This document shows positions 20,263 to 30,756 of a DNA stretch of 64,000 nucleotides, in pieces. Below the pieces are notes generated by a model. That model did not search any database, had not been told where the DNA came from, and worked only from the letters and a program-made list of their open reading frames with translations. The position numbers and the translations under genes are program-made. Source of the DNA: Prillingera fragicola (Eukaryota > Basidiomycota > Tremellomycetes > Trichosporonales > Trichosporonaceae); NCBI GenBank assembly GCA_002335605.1, contig BEDY01000005.1, forward strand, positions 1,116,001 through 1,180,000, read 5' to 3'. The stretch's first letter is position 1, and every line of letters starts with the position of its first letter.

Positions 20263-22931
20263 TTAAACTCTAAGGCTAGCGCCTATGGCACAGCGTTGCG
20301 GTCCACCAGCGCACACGCGTTTTGAACTATTACAGTCAGCCATGCTACACGCCACAAGATTCTTCGCCACAAACTCACTCATGACTTCGTGTCGTGTGCC
20401 CAGCAAGAACACGACCTGGGTACTGAGAGCGCGCATGAGCGCAGGCGGTGGCTCGCTGTCGTCCCTGTCATCGTCGTATTCCCTTCGGTGCGCCCAAGTG
20501 TCCATTGCCGTGCAGCAGCGGAGGGCGTCCTCTTGCGTTGGGATGCTGCTGCCTGCCTCGTGTGTGTTGCGACGCATAATCACGTAGTAGGCCCAGCATA
20601 CGAGCTGATTCTGTCAGTACACACAGCCGCAGATGTGACTTACAAAGGCAGTGTAGATTGCCCAGGCGCGGTTGAGTGTGGGCACATTGCCCATCCTGAT
20701 CGCATCGCGCAGGTACCCTGCTGCCAAGCCGACGCCACCTGCTGATCCGGGTTCGTTTGCCCAGCGACGCATGGCCTTGCTTGCGTCTATCCAGTCTGTC
20801 GGGCGGACGGGCTGGAGAAAGGCAAACGATGTCTCGCCAACAAAGACGTGCAAGTGGAGCCTGGTCGTCAGCGATATCACATATTGGCACGTACGTCTCG
20901 AGGTGCAAATCAATGGCACATATCAGACTAATGTCACGGTTACAGCTCTCCAACACGCTGAGCTTGACCGTGCGCGCCGTAGTCGGCTCGCTGGCATTCG
21001 CACTGAACGTGCGCAGCAAGAAAGCGTTGAGTGGCCCCGGACCCGTCTTGGAAATCTCGGGTGCGACAAGGTCACGTCTGTTGAGGTCCCATCCCAGCGC
21101 ACACAGACCATAGCTGAGAACGAGGTGGGCAAACCCCTTGTCGACGTCTCGGGGAGGGGGTGGCGCGCCTCCACCGAGCAGACATCGCTTGAGCGCCACG
21201 GCCAATGTCTCGCCAGCGCGCAACTGGCGGGCCCAGACTCCAGCAGACGGAGCATCCCAAGCGCTCTCGGTACATGGCAGGTCGACCGGGAGACGGAATG
21301 GGGTAGTCGCACGTGAAGGAAGTTGATAGAAGAATGTGGCGTACTCGGTATCACGCATGAGGATGAGCCAACACACACTGTCGTCAGGAACTGGGTCAGG
21401 CTCGTTACTCACCGTCTGGTCGACTCTTCAGACACCCATTCTATCCACTGCTCCTCTAAATCTCCACCCCGGACCGGCTTGGACGTTCTTGACCTGTCCT
21501 CGAACAAGGATGCACGCCTCGCAAACGTGAGGGCAGCACTGACGAGGGCTTGGCCGTGGTCCTGATCGTCGCTGCTCATACCATGCCCGACAATGCTAAG
21601 AAGCATCAGCCCCTGAAGCATACCCAGACGCTCTGCTGCCGTTCTTGGTGTGCCACGAGCAGCCATCGCGCGCGCAATGGGGAACATTTCCTCAACCCAA
21701 TGGGCATCTTCGCTGTCGATGCGGCCGGGACCTGATGGTCCGCCTGCTAGTGCCGAGCCAAGCAGCACCATGGCGAGGAGCACAAGTGACGGAGCCTCGC
21801 GAAGTTGGAATGTTGCGCGGTGCAAGATGGGATATTGACAATCGACATGATCCCAGTAGGCTGCGATGGAGCGGGTGAAGCGGTCAAGTGTCAGAGGTGG
21901 ATGCATCGGACCGCATGAATCCTGAACGTTAGTGATGGCTGGGCCAGACAACTTACGGTAACCCAGTCGCTCAACCGCCCACAGGCGGTAGCATCAGCTG
22001 CGCTGGGTGCCCGGCGACCTGCATCAACCGGTGCCAGCGAGAGGCTGTCGAGTGGTGTTGGGGCTGGAGGCTGTATGGGGGTGAATCCAGCTTGGGCGGA
22101 AAGGATTTGGTCGAGCCATCCTTCTATTCCAAGCCCTGGTAGCAAGGTTTGGCTATATGGTGAGGCATTATTGTTCTGTTGAGGAACATCGACAAACGAC
22201 TGCACCGGCAGCTCTGCTAGAGAGGGCAACGTTCCAAACCCGGAGTGTGTATCTGTTGACGCCGAGGGAGGTCCTGGTCCCGGGTGCGATGTTGGGAGCG
22301 TGTAGTGATGAACGGCGGAGATGGACGAGTCTCCCCCGGTAAGAGAGTTGATCAGAGGCGTCGAGACGTCAGAAGATGCATGTGACGGTGGACCCGAACC
22401 ACCGGAAGGATTGCCCGAAGGGGGATGGGGTGCGGAGAGGGAGGAGTGATGATGGTGGTGGGTAGGGTGCTGTGGAGCCTGTTGCTGCTGGCGATGCTGC
22501 TGATGCTGCGGGTGCTGTTGCTGCTGCTGCTGTTGCCCAGCCGAGTTGTCTGGAGGTAGGGCCGCACCGCGCACTGGCTTGATGCGAGGTTTGGAGGACT
22601 GGGGATTAAGATGCAGCTGTTCGTGTCGCTTCCACACTTCACGGCGCACAAAGCTCTGTCCACAGTGCCTGCAGGCAAACCGTGTGTCTCCTCGATGGTT
22701 GCGGACATGCCTCCTCATATGACCTGCAAATGTCAGCCCGATGTCCACACTCATCGCCGGCCAGTGTGCGAGGATTCGTGCGCATGAACCACTCGACGCA
22801 GAGAGGGGGCTCCAAGGGGTACAATGCGGCTTTTCCACTCCGACGTAGAGCCTGACCCATTCACACGTACTTGAAGAGGAAAAGACCTTTCCACACCCGG
22901 GCTCGGGACATGGATGAGCCGCGCCCGGCAT
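20263..22931 (-). CDS. C2H2 zinc-finger regulator with fungal-specific domain
   Basis: Nuclear transcription factor, target unknown. Exons: 22931-22871, 22723-21957, 21921-21413, 21377-20895, 20860-20644, 20610-20263; 794 aa. Two C2H2 fingers lie at the extreme N-terminus: CPEPGCGKVFSSSSHMRRHVRNH (written here as CX4CX12HX3H, split by intron 1) and CRHCGQSF...H-EQL-H (CX2CX12HX3H). Then come a Gln/His-rich low-complexity stretch (about 75-120) and a Ser/Pro region. From about residue 280 a fungal_trans domain begins (AAYWDHVDCQYPILHRATFQ), as in other C2H2 plus fungal_trans proteins. The C-terminal segment (HVFVGETSFAFLQPVRP, then MRRNTHEAGSS) is joined through two short introns. The gene is divergent from D-amino-acid oxidase and shares its 508-bp promoter, so it may regulate that gene. 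Confidence 0.88.
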
Positions 22932-23439
22932 CCTAAGCTAGCAGAGTCTGAACAGAGAGGTGTCGGCCGATTATTGATTGTTGATTGTGCAAGATGAGTT
23001 GTGGGTCTTGAAAGTGCGGCACAAGCATGGTAGCATGCAATCCTGTAAAGACACAAGAGTGGGTGTTAGTGGGGTGTTAGTGGGTGGCGTGACCCACTAT
23101 TCAGGCGATGATAAGCCCCATGACCCACTATTAAGCCCTCTGTCGGCGGCATTCACCGGCTCAGCTCGGCGCTCGCACTGCACGGCCAAATGGCGGCCCC
23201 GCACTCGTGTGCATCGGCTGCCCCCGTGTTCACGCTGCCTGCCCTGTTCTTCCTTCTACCAATCCACCCCCACACGTCACCGACAGGACCGGGTCACCAG
23301 GATTCTGGATCAATAGGTCGACCACAATAACACAAAGGACCGTGTCGATACAAAGTTGTGCGTACATATAGGCTATCCGCCCACATTCCTCAACTCGACG
23401 CTCTCTTCATCCCTGTCATAACTCTCGAAACAAAAAAAA
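22932..23439. promoter_or_regulatory. Divergent promoter C2H2 regulator / D-amino-acid oxidase
   Basis: 508-bp interval between divergent starts, with a clustered motif array at 23061-23132 and a GATAAG word (23110-23115), the core recognised by fungal nitrogen GATA factors. A run of A residues immediately precedes the oxidase ATG. Confidence 0.6.
23061..23132. promoter_or_regulatory. Array of four TAGTGGG / CCCACTA motifs
   Basis: Tandem 11-bp units GGGTGTTAGTG at 23061-23071 and 23072-23082 give TAGTGGG at 23067 and 23078. TGACCCACTATT at 23090-23101 and 23121-23132 gives CCCACTA at 23093 and 23124. That is two sites in each orientation in 72 bp, enclosing the GATAAG word. Confidence 0.65.
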
Positions 23440-24936
23440 ATGGCCCCAAAGGTCACCACCCGCGGACCAGTCGTCCAGCCGCCCATCGTGGTCGTTGGCT
23501 CGGGCGGTTAGTGCAACTGAGTCGACGAGCCACTTATACCATTGCAGTCATTGGCCTCACCACAGCCCTCTTACTGGCCCGCCGTGGCCTCGCCGTCGAG
23601 GTGGTCGCGCGCGACCTCCCAACGGACCCTATCAACTCGGAGTGGTCTTCCCCATGGGCGGTGAGTTGAGACTCGGCGTCTTGTTGGCTGGAGTCATGTC
23701 TCTGCCTGCGCTGTTTGGACGACGAGGTGTGGATGCGGAGCGCCGTCGGCAGCAGTGTGCAGTTAGTCCGTGTCCGTCCTCCATGTCGGACAGGGATAGC
23801 CGTGGGTACACACCAGGTCGGCGATGTGTTTCCGAGACTCTGTTTTCTACGCACGGTTCCCATCGGCAACTTTTCGGCTGACCCGATTCAACAGGGTGCC
23901 AACTGGTGTCCTTTCAGCGCGGACCCCTGTCTTGCCAGGTGGGAGACTGAGGGCCTGTAAGTGGTTGCTGGCAACGTGTAGAACGTGCTCACCATTCAGC
24001 GCTCGCTTCAAGGAGCTCATCCCTTCGGGGCTGGCCATGCCCCTCCCCGTCCTCCGCTATGCCCCTACCGAGGAGGGTCTTCACAAGCATTGGTACAAGG
24101 ACGTCGCCTCGGACGTGAGTTGAACATGTGCACAGTTTCCTCGCCTTGATCACTGCTCGAGACGAGCCTCGAAACGAGTCGGGTGGCGATGTCTTACATC
24201 CGCTGACAATCAGTACCGCAACCTCCCGGCCTCCGAATGCCCCAACGGCTCGGTCGGCGTCGCCTTTACCTCTGTCTCCATCAACGCACCGTACTACCTG
24301 CAGTGGCTTGAAAGGCAGTGCAAGTCTCTCGGCGTCAAGACTCGCCGCAAGACGCTCAAGTCGCTCGCCGACGCCGCACGCCCCGGCACGCGTGTGATTG
24401 TCAACGCCACGGGCCTCGGCTCCCTCACGCTCGAGGATGTCAGGGACGACAAAGTCGAGCCCATTCGTGGCCAGATTGTGCTCGTCCGCGCACCAAAGGT
24501 CAAGCGGTGTGTTATGGACGCGAGTTTGTCCGCCCAGCGCCCCACTCGGTCTACCTATGTGATCCCCCGGCCAAACTCGGGCGGTACGACAATCTGCGGT
24601 GGATGCTACGAGATTGGATCGTGGAACAAGAAGGCCGACCCAAAGCTGTCACAGCAGATTCTTGCAGAGTGCCTCGAGGTCGTCCCCGAGCTGTCCAAGG
24701 ACGGCACCGTTGCTGGTATCGATGTGATCAAGGAGTGTGTCGGTCTGCGTCCCAGCCGAGCTGGTGGACCTCGCCTCGAGATCGAGCCCAAGAAGATCAA
24801 GGGCCGCGACGTTGCCGTCGTCCATGCGTACGGTATAGGCCCTGCTGGGTACCAGGCCAGCTGGGGTATGGCGCAGGAGGCTGCCGACTTGGTGGGCAAT
24901 GCGCTTGTTGAGATTGCGGCCAGGGCCAAGCTTTGA
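23440..24936 (+). CDS. DAO1: D-amino-acid oxidase, peroxisomal
   Basis: FAD enzyme oxidising D-amino acids to 2-oxo acids, ammonia and H2O2. Exons: 23440-23506, 23548-23660, 23895-23956, 24000-24114, 24214-24936; 359 aa, normal for the family. The FAD-binding Rossmann motif is VVVGSGVIGLTTALLLARRG (about 17-36). SSPWAGANWCPF, HWYKD and VNATGLGS are conserved. Active-site equivalents are visible: Tyr in TYVIPRP, Tyr in GGCYEIGSW and Arg in VGLRPSR. The C-terminus AKL is a type 1 peroxisomal targeting signal. Intron 2 (234 nt) is unusually long, but WA|GANW is contiguous in the family, so no exon is missing. The promoter carries a GATA site and a motif array shared with a C2H2 regulator, suggesting nitrogen control. 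Gene name follows family usage. Confidence 0.95.
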
Positions 24937-25313
24937 TGGGGCTGCAGTTGAATAGACACTTGTACAGGACCATCATGTATCGTGAGGGTTCTCGGTGCCG
25001 AATTGCCGACGCTAGTGGACACTAAACCACAAGTCGGCAAGTGGAGGCGTGACTTGACATTGTTGTTTTGCAACACCCACTCTTCGGGCTACACTGTGTT
25101 ATCCTCTTGATCTTATCTCAGATGAATGCTGACATGGCTGACTTGATATGCCACTCCCATTCGCCATAAGCAGTGGAGAATGTGGAGGTGGAGGTCTGAC
25201 GTCGTGTGCCTGTTCGACGGTCTTTGTCGTTGCCGCCACCGTCAGTGCTCAAGCCACTCGCCATCACACACTTCGTTAGTCTTCCTTCTCACCTAACACT
25301 CGGCAGCTTCACC
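24937..25313. other. Intergenic: DAO 3' end to P450 promoter
   Basis: 377 nt with no recognisable gene or motif. In-frame codons continue upstream of the P450 ATG to about 25206, but they start with no better ATG context. Confidence 0.45.
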
Positions 25314-27314
25314 ATGAGTCTACGAGGGAACGAGACCCTCCCAGCACTAGCAGGGCTGTACACCACCTGGTCCTCATTCGGCCTCCTTACAAAACTACTT
25401 ATCTCCTTTCTCGCCTTCCTCCTATTCATCTTCCTCCTCCTTGCTCTGATCATCTCCAACGCCCCATCCAGCCCCCCACAGACGAAAGAAACCCACGCCC
25501 TGCCAGGCCCACCAAGGCGATGGTACTCGTTTCTCCTGGGCAACACCCCTGACATTGTCGACTATCGCGACTCGCTCATCCCTCCCTCCTGGGCAGCCGG
25601 TGGCGCGACCGGCCGCTACCTCAGTCTGTTCGGCCTAGACAGGGTATTCACCTTTGACCCAGCAGCGACGAGGCACATTTTTGCCCATGTAGACGAATTT
25701 GAACGGCCGGCAGACGCGCGCCGCATCCTCGGCCGCGTCATGGGCGACAACTCTTTACTGGCAGTCCATGGCGCGCCGCACCGCCGCCAACGCCGGATCA
25801 TGGATCCCGCCTTTTCGACAGCAGCGATCAGGGACATGATTCCTGCCATGTTTGAAAAGGCCGCCGAGCTGCACACCCTCCTGGCTCGGCTGGTGGCTGA
25901 CGACACGCTCGAGCGCTACGCGTGCCCGATTCCACCAAAGGATATTGATCGTGTGCCGGGCGCGCGGAAAGTGGACATGCTCAGTCTCATGGGGCGTATG
26001 ACAGCTGATGTGATTGGCAAGGTGTTTTTCGGGCACGACTTTGAGTCGCTGTCCACCCCCGAGGGGTCGACCATTGTCAAGGCTTTCGACACCATGACGA
26101 ATGCCGCGCACGAGGTCGCCTTTCTCACAGAGGCCCAGAACGGTGTGCCCATCTTGGATAAATTCGTAAGTGGAGGGCGAATGGAAAGTAGCTCACGTCA
26201 GCCTAGCAAGAATCGGCGCGAGATTGACGCGTGTAGGGAACTCATGGGCAAGATCTCGGACGTGAGTGGCCGTATGGCTGGGGAGGCTGACGACAGGATC
26301 TGGTGCAGAAACGTAAACGTGTACGCGGCGAGGACGACAAGGATCTGTTGGCTCTTCTTATCAATGCCAATGAAGCCGAGCGCGAGGACCACCGCATGGC
26401 GAACGATGAGATCAGGGCGCAGATGGCAACCCTTGTGAGTCGCCCGGACCAGCTTGCCTGGTTGACACGATCAGTTGTTTGCTGGCAGTACCACTACCGG
26501 TGCTACAATCTCGAGCGCATTGCACCACCTGGCCTTGAACCCGGACATTCAACGCCGACTGCGCGCAGAGATTGAGGCTGTGGGCGAGGAGAGTCCGAGC
26601 TCGTAAGTGTCGCCCTAGAGACTGTCCTGACAACCAGCGACGTGCTTAACGCACTACCGTTGCTTGACAAGGTGGTCCGCGAAACACTTCGCTACACCCC
26701 ACCAGCAACATGCACGGCCCGCGAAGCTAAAAAGGACACAATCGTGCCGCTCTCCTGGCCTGTCCGAGGACGCGACGGGAGCCTGATCGAAGCGTTGCCT
26801 GTCAAGAAGGGGACATACTTTTTGATATGTAGGGTACACTGCACAACACACGCTGACGAACCAGCAATGATGATGCTGAACCGCCAGCAAGAGATCTGGG
26901 GGCCTGATGCCGACACCTTCAACCCCGACAGGTTTGACGACACTGACGTTCCAAAGGTGCCCGTTCCGGGGGTGTGGGGAAAGTGAGTCCGCACCGTCCT
27001 ACACAGCTCACTCCCCAGCGTCAGCTCTTTTATCCTCGGACCCTACGTCTGCATGTGAGTTCTGGCCATGACACTGCCGCTGACAAAGAAGCGGCTACCG
27101 CCTCGCCATTGCCGAGATCAAGGTCGTGCTCTATACGCTTCTGCGGCACTTTCAGTTTGACGAACTGCCTAGCAAGCCGCACGTCGAGTATCAGTCGAGG
27201 TATGTGCCACTTGGGAGGTGGGTGCTGATGTGCAGTCTCGCTACGCGGCCCCAGGTTAGGGGCGAACCCGGTGGACAGCTACCGCTCCTCGTTCGTCCTT
27301 TGGCAAAGGATTGA
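25314..27314 (+). CDS. Cytochrome P450 monooxygenase
   Basis: Membrane-bound heme monooxygenase, substrate unknown. Exons: 25314-26165, 26211-26261, 26297-26434, 26475-26602, 26638-26828, 26865-26982, 27019-27054, 27092-27199, 27236-27314; 566 aa. Residues about 22-48 form the ER anchor, followed by a Pro-rich hinge LPGPPRRWYSFLLGN. The I-helix oxygen-binding motif is LLFAGSTTTG (about 347-356). The K-helix ExxR is ETLR (about 405-408), followed by FNPDRFDD. The heme loop is FILGPYVCIG with ligand Cys504; Tyr stands where most P450s have Arg or His two residues before Cys. The C-terminal pattern SSLATRPQVRGEPGGQLPLLV is typical of basidiomycete P450s. The exon 4 acceptor at 26474 (not 26517) restores LFAG. 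Eight introns are 35-45 nt. Confidence 0.92.
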
Positions 27315-27434
27315 GCGTTGTTTAGCAGGGTCGGCTGAACCTTGTACAATCCTCCTCGACAGAACAACATGCCATGTCAGTCCCCTGCATGCGACCGCTA
27401 GGCCCGGATACAATGAATGATGCAATTTCCCCAT

Positions 27435-28691
27435 CTAGTCTGCCGTGACCCGCCACACCTTGATCGATCCATCGTCGCCTGCACTAGCCAGCAGGCCTGC
27501 CCCTTTACCGTCCTCGCGCGCGTTCCACTGAACAGAGTTGACGTCCGATACGCCGTGCGCCTCGCGCATGGCCGCAATAGGCTCCATGACAGCTGCAGGC
27601 GCCTTGCCCTCCTCGGCGGTGCCGTTGGGACGCACCTGCCACACAATAATGCGTCCGTCCGCGCCGCCGCTGGCCAGCAGGCCGAGACCGTCTGCCTCGC
27701 CGCCTGCACCCCACGAGAGGGCAAAGCATGCGCCCGAGTGGGCAGAGGTGTGTAAGCACTCTTCAAACTCGGAGGACGTGTTGTTGCCTGTCCGCGACCA
27801 GAGGCGGATCCCGCCCATGTCCCCGCCCGAGGCGAGGTACCGGCCACAGGGCGACCAGGCGAGGCACCAGACCGTCTCGGCTTCGACAAGAGGTGGGATG
27901 TCGAGTGCGCGGCCGGCCGCCTCGGGCCCGGTTGGTGCGAGAGCGGCGAGAACGGGGGCACCATGAGGAATGTGAAGGTCGGCCGCGGGGAGACGCGGTG
28001 TGAGGCGCTGGAACAGCGTCCAGTCGCCGTCTGGGTCGTCAAACATGAGGTGGATGTGGGCGTCGTAGGATGCCGATGCGAGAATCTAAAGTCAGCTTGA
28101 ACGTGCAGTCAGACCTACCTCCTCCTTGGGATGCCATGAGAGCTGCTTGACGTCGGCTCCATGGTCCATCATGACAGCAATACACTCAAAGTCCCCATCG
28201 GGCTGGACCTCCCAAGTCCACACGCTGCGGTCTCGCGATGACGACGCAAGCAGGGCGCCGTCCGAGCTCCACCCAACACTTTTACACTCATTCTCGTGTC
28301 CCTCGAGAGTTGTAACACACTCCCACTCGGCACCGCTGGCTTCCTCGCCAAAGCCCCCCTCGTCCTCATCCGGCACCTCCTCCCAGATAGCGACCGTAGA
28401 GTCGAAGCTGCCCGTCGCAAGCGTACGGCCACCGGGTGCCCATGACAGAGCGCGGACGGTACGCTTGTGCTCGGTGTCAATAGTCGTAGCAAGAGCAAAG
28501 GTCGCCTTGGGGTCGGAGGGGGCAGGGAAGGCGTCCGTGGAAGGTGTGTCCGCGGGGAGGTTGTATGAGTAGAGGCGCACGGTCTTGTCGGTACTGCACG
28601 ACGCGAGAAGGGGCCGTGAAGGGTTGAAGGCCACGGACCATGCGGGCTCCGAGTGACCTGGCAGGTCGGCTACGAGCTGGAGCTGCGGCAT
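27435..28691 (-). CDS. CIA1: Cytosolic iron-sulfur assembly protein Cia1/CIAO1
   Basis: WD40 propeller of the CIA targeting complex that delivers [4Fe-4S] clusters to cytosolic and nuclear apoproteins. Exons: 28691-28119 and 28085-27435; 407 aa. Seven WD repeats can be followed, for example LPGHSEPAWSVAFNPSRPLL, LEGHENECKSVGWSSDGALL and HGVSDVNSVQWNAREDG, each ending in WD-like TVRLYSY, SVWTWEV or SIKVWRV. The SVGWSSDGALLASSSRDRSVW block is characteristic of the CIAO1 family. Length is somewhat above the usual 330-380 because of acidic and Ala/Pro-rich loops between blades 3-4 and 5-6. The start is the ATG at 28691 (MPQLQLVADLPGH), not the upstream in-frame codons. It converges with the P450 gene, 120 bp apart. 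Confidence 0.93.
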
Positions 28692-28987
28692 GGTTGTTAT
28701 TTGAAGAAGATGAGCAAGATAACACTCTCGACTGGCTTGCATTGTCAGGACCAGTGGTCCGGGAATTCTGGTTCCGTACCTCCACCAAGCGGTGTGGTTC
28801 GGCCGGTCCGAGCAGCCGATGTCTGCTGCCTACTGCTCATGCAATGCGAGTTGCAAAGTTATGAAAGGTAGTGACAGAAATCGTTATCAGGTCATGCCTA
28901 GACTGCACTTCTATAAGGACCTTTCCAAATGACTCGTGGCCTTGCACAACAGATGCAATCTACAACGCTCGCTCGAGAGCAACAAAG

Positions 28988-30493
28988 CTACACTCCCTCA
29001 AGAGCCACAATCCTCGCTTTTCCAGCTCCCCCTACTAACTCCTTAATTCTTACAGCACCGACAGCCATCATGCCTGCAAGAGCACCTTTACCACCTGTGA
29101 CAGCCTCTTCTATCCCCATATCCTCCAGGCACCTCACGCTACTCCGCCTTTTGGCTGGGTCGAGAGACAGCATGCCCGTCAGGAGGGCATCAGCGGCATC
29201 ACCTGCCTCGCCAGCTGGGACAAGCAACGCCGTACGCAGCGGACGTGCGGGACGCTCGTCAAACAACATCTTTTCAGCATCAGGTAGCCGATTAAATGTC
29301 TGCAATGTCAGCCCAGCCGGGAAATGTGGAGACCCACCGGCCACAACTCGTCTGTGGGAGTGCCAAGCAGACGAAAGATGCTCGCTGCAAGACCAAGCTC
29401 GCCGAATGTCGCGCTGAACAGCGGACGCGGGGCAGGGTATTCGTTGGCAATGCGGGATGGGCCACTGGTGTCGCTGAAAGAGTCTTCATTAAAACATTCT
29501 GGAGTCTCTCCAGAGTCGTCATCATCATCTTCATCACTTGAAGCCGACGCCGCGGTGCGAGAGGCGCCTTCTCGCGGACGGAAGAATTCAGCCAGCGTTG
29601 CACCAAGCGACCACATGTCGAGAGCCTGCGTATCGTACGTGGGCGGCGAAAACAGTAGCTCTGGGGCACGATATGGCCTACACCATGTCAGCGACGGCAG
29701 CTAAGCCAGGTGGGGGTGACACTTACCCAGTGCCCACGGCGCAACTCATGCCGCCACGTCCATCGTCCCCGCCAGTATCTGGCCCGTCCCAAGCTGTACC
29801 AAAGTCCACGAGCTGTACTCCGCCGTCAAAGTCTGTCATGATGTTGGCCGGCTTGACATCCCGATGTGCGATGCCCAGTCCGTGCAGGTGCGCCAGGCCA
29901 CAAAGAGCGCCAGCAGCAACATGCGCAAAGATGCCGACCACATCGCCGCTGGTCTCAAGGTCAGGTGAGGGTAACAGTAAGAACACTTCGTCAAGATTGA
30001 GCGCAAGCAGAGGCATTCTGAGACTATGTGTCTGAGACGCCGCATCAAAGGCATACGACAGGAGGGAAACAACCTTTCGAACCGCGTCAGCTCGGCATCT
30101 CCACATCTTCAAGATCTGCCAACCTACATTCACATGCCGTGCTCGCTCCAACACCCGCACCTCGCGCACCACATCATGTGGTCTCCTCGCGACGTCGATA
30201 CCCGACTTTGGCGCGCAGACGAGCTTGCGCACACGTCGCGCAGTGAACCGTGCAAGAAAAGGGCCGGTGTCGGCTTTGGCGCGGAGCGGAGGAGTGTCTC
30301 CGCGCAATGTCTTGCCCTCGGGTGTGGACTCAGGGAGGAGAACAATGTCGGCGTGCACACCTTTTGGTAAAACGTGTTAGAGGATCGTGCCATAATGATG
30401 CTCGTGCGCTCGCTTGAGGCTGCTTGAGGCTGTTGATAGCTCACCTGATGCTAGATGGATCAGTGATGGCTGGGGATGCCTTGGGGACCCCAT
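28988..30493 (-). CDS. Cak1/Csk1-like CDK-activating protein kinase
   Basis: Ser/Thr kinase of the CMGC group, probably phosphorylating CDK T-loops. Exons: 30493-30445, 30360-30128, 30073-29727, 29677-29338, 29299-28988; 426 aa. The catalytic loop HRDVKPAN is at 164-171, DFG at 184-186 (VDFGTAWDG) and APE at about 214-216 (GPYRAPELL), followed by [12 protein letters not shown]. The alpha-C Glu lies in [13 protein letters not shown]. No canonical GxGxxG loop is visible before it; yeast Cak1 also lacks that loop. An acidic insert ([12 protein letters not shown]) sits between APE and the [10 protein letters not shown] block. The first exon ([17 protein letters not shown]) is the least certain part, chosen because the frame needs a spliced start. 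Intron 1 includes a tandem 10-bp repeat at 30412-30431. Confidence 0.78.
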
Positions 30494-30756
30494 GGGTGCT
30501 TGTGATCGCGAGGTCCGTGTGCTGGCCCGTGCGTTCTGTGCTCGCAGTGGGGGATGGGGGAGGGAACAAAGGAGCGACGCCGATGGCGCCTGGAGAGTCC
30601 AAAGCCAACACATGGCCACCTCGGCCGACACTCACTGATCTTGCCAGGCACGAGACTCCGGTGTACAAAACGGAAAGAGTAGCCGAGTTCCGATGCCGTG
30701 GCTCTCTTGTCATCACACTCTACTCCAAGATACATTTGCTCCATTAGCGTCTGACA

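Noticed and set aside
22450..22540. CAG/CTG repeat in the C2H2 gene as a CRISPR or satellite array
   Set aside because: It encodes a Gln/His-rich low-complexity stretch in frame within the regulator.
30070..30085. GGTTCGAAA on the minus strand as a tRNA B box
   Set aside because: No matching A box or cloverleaf; it is the 3' end of a kinase intron.
30130..30444. Frame starting [11 protein letters not shown] before the kinase
   Set aside because: The ATG at 30393 is out of frame with the kinase domain; a spliced start at 30493 fits both splice signals and frame.
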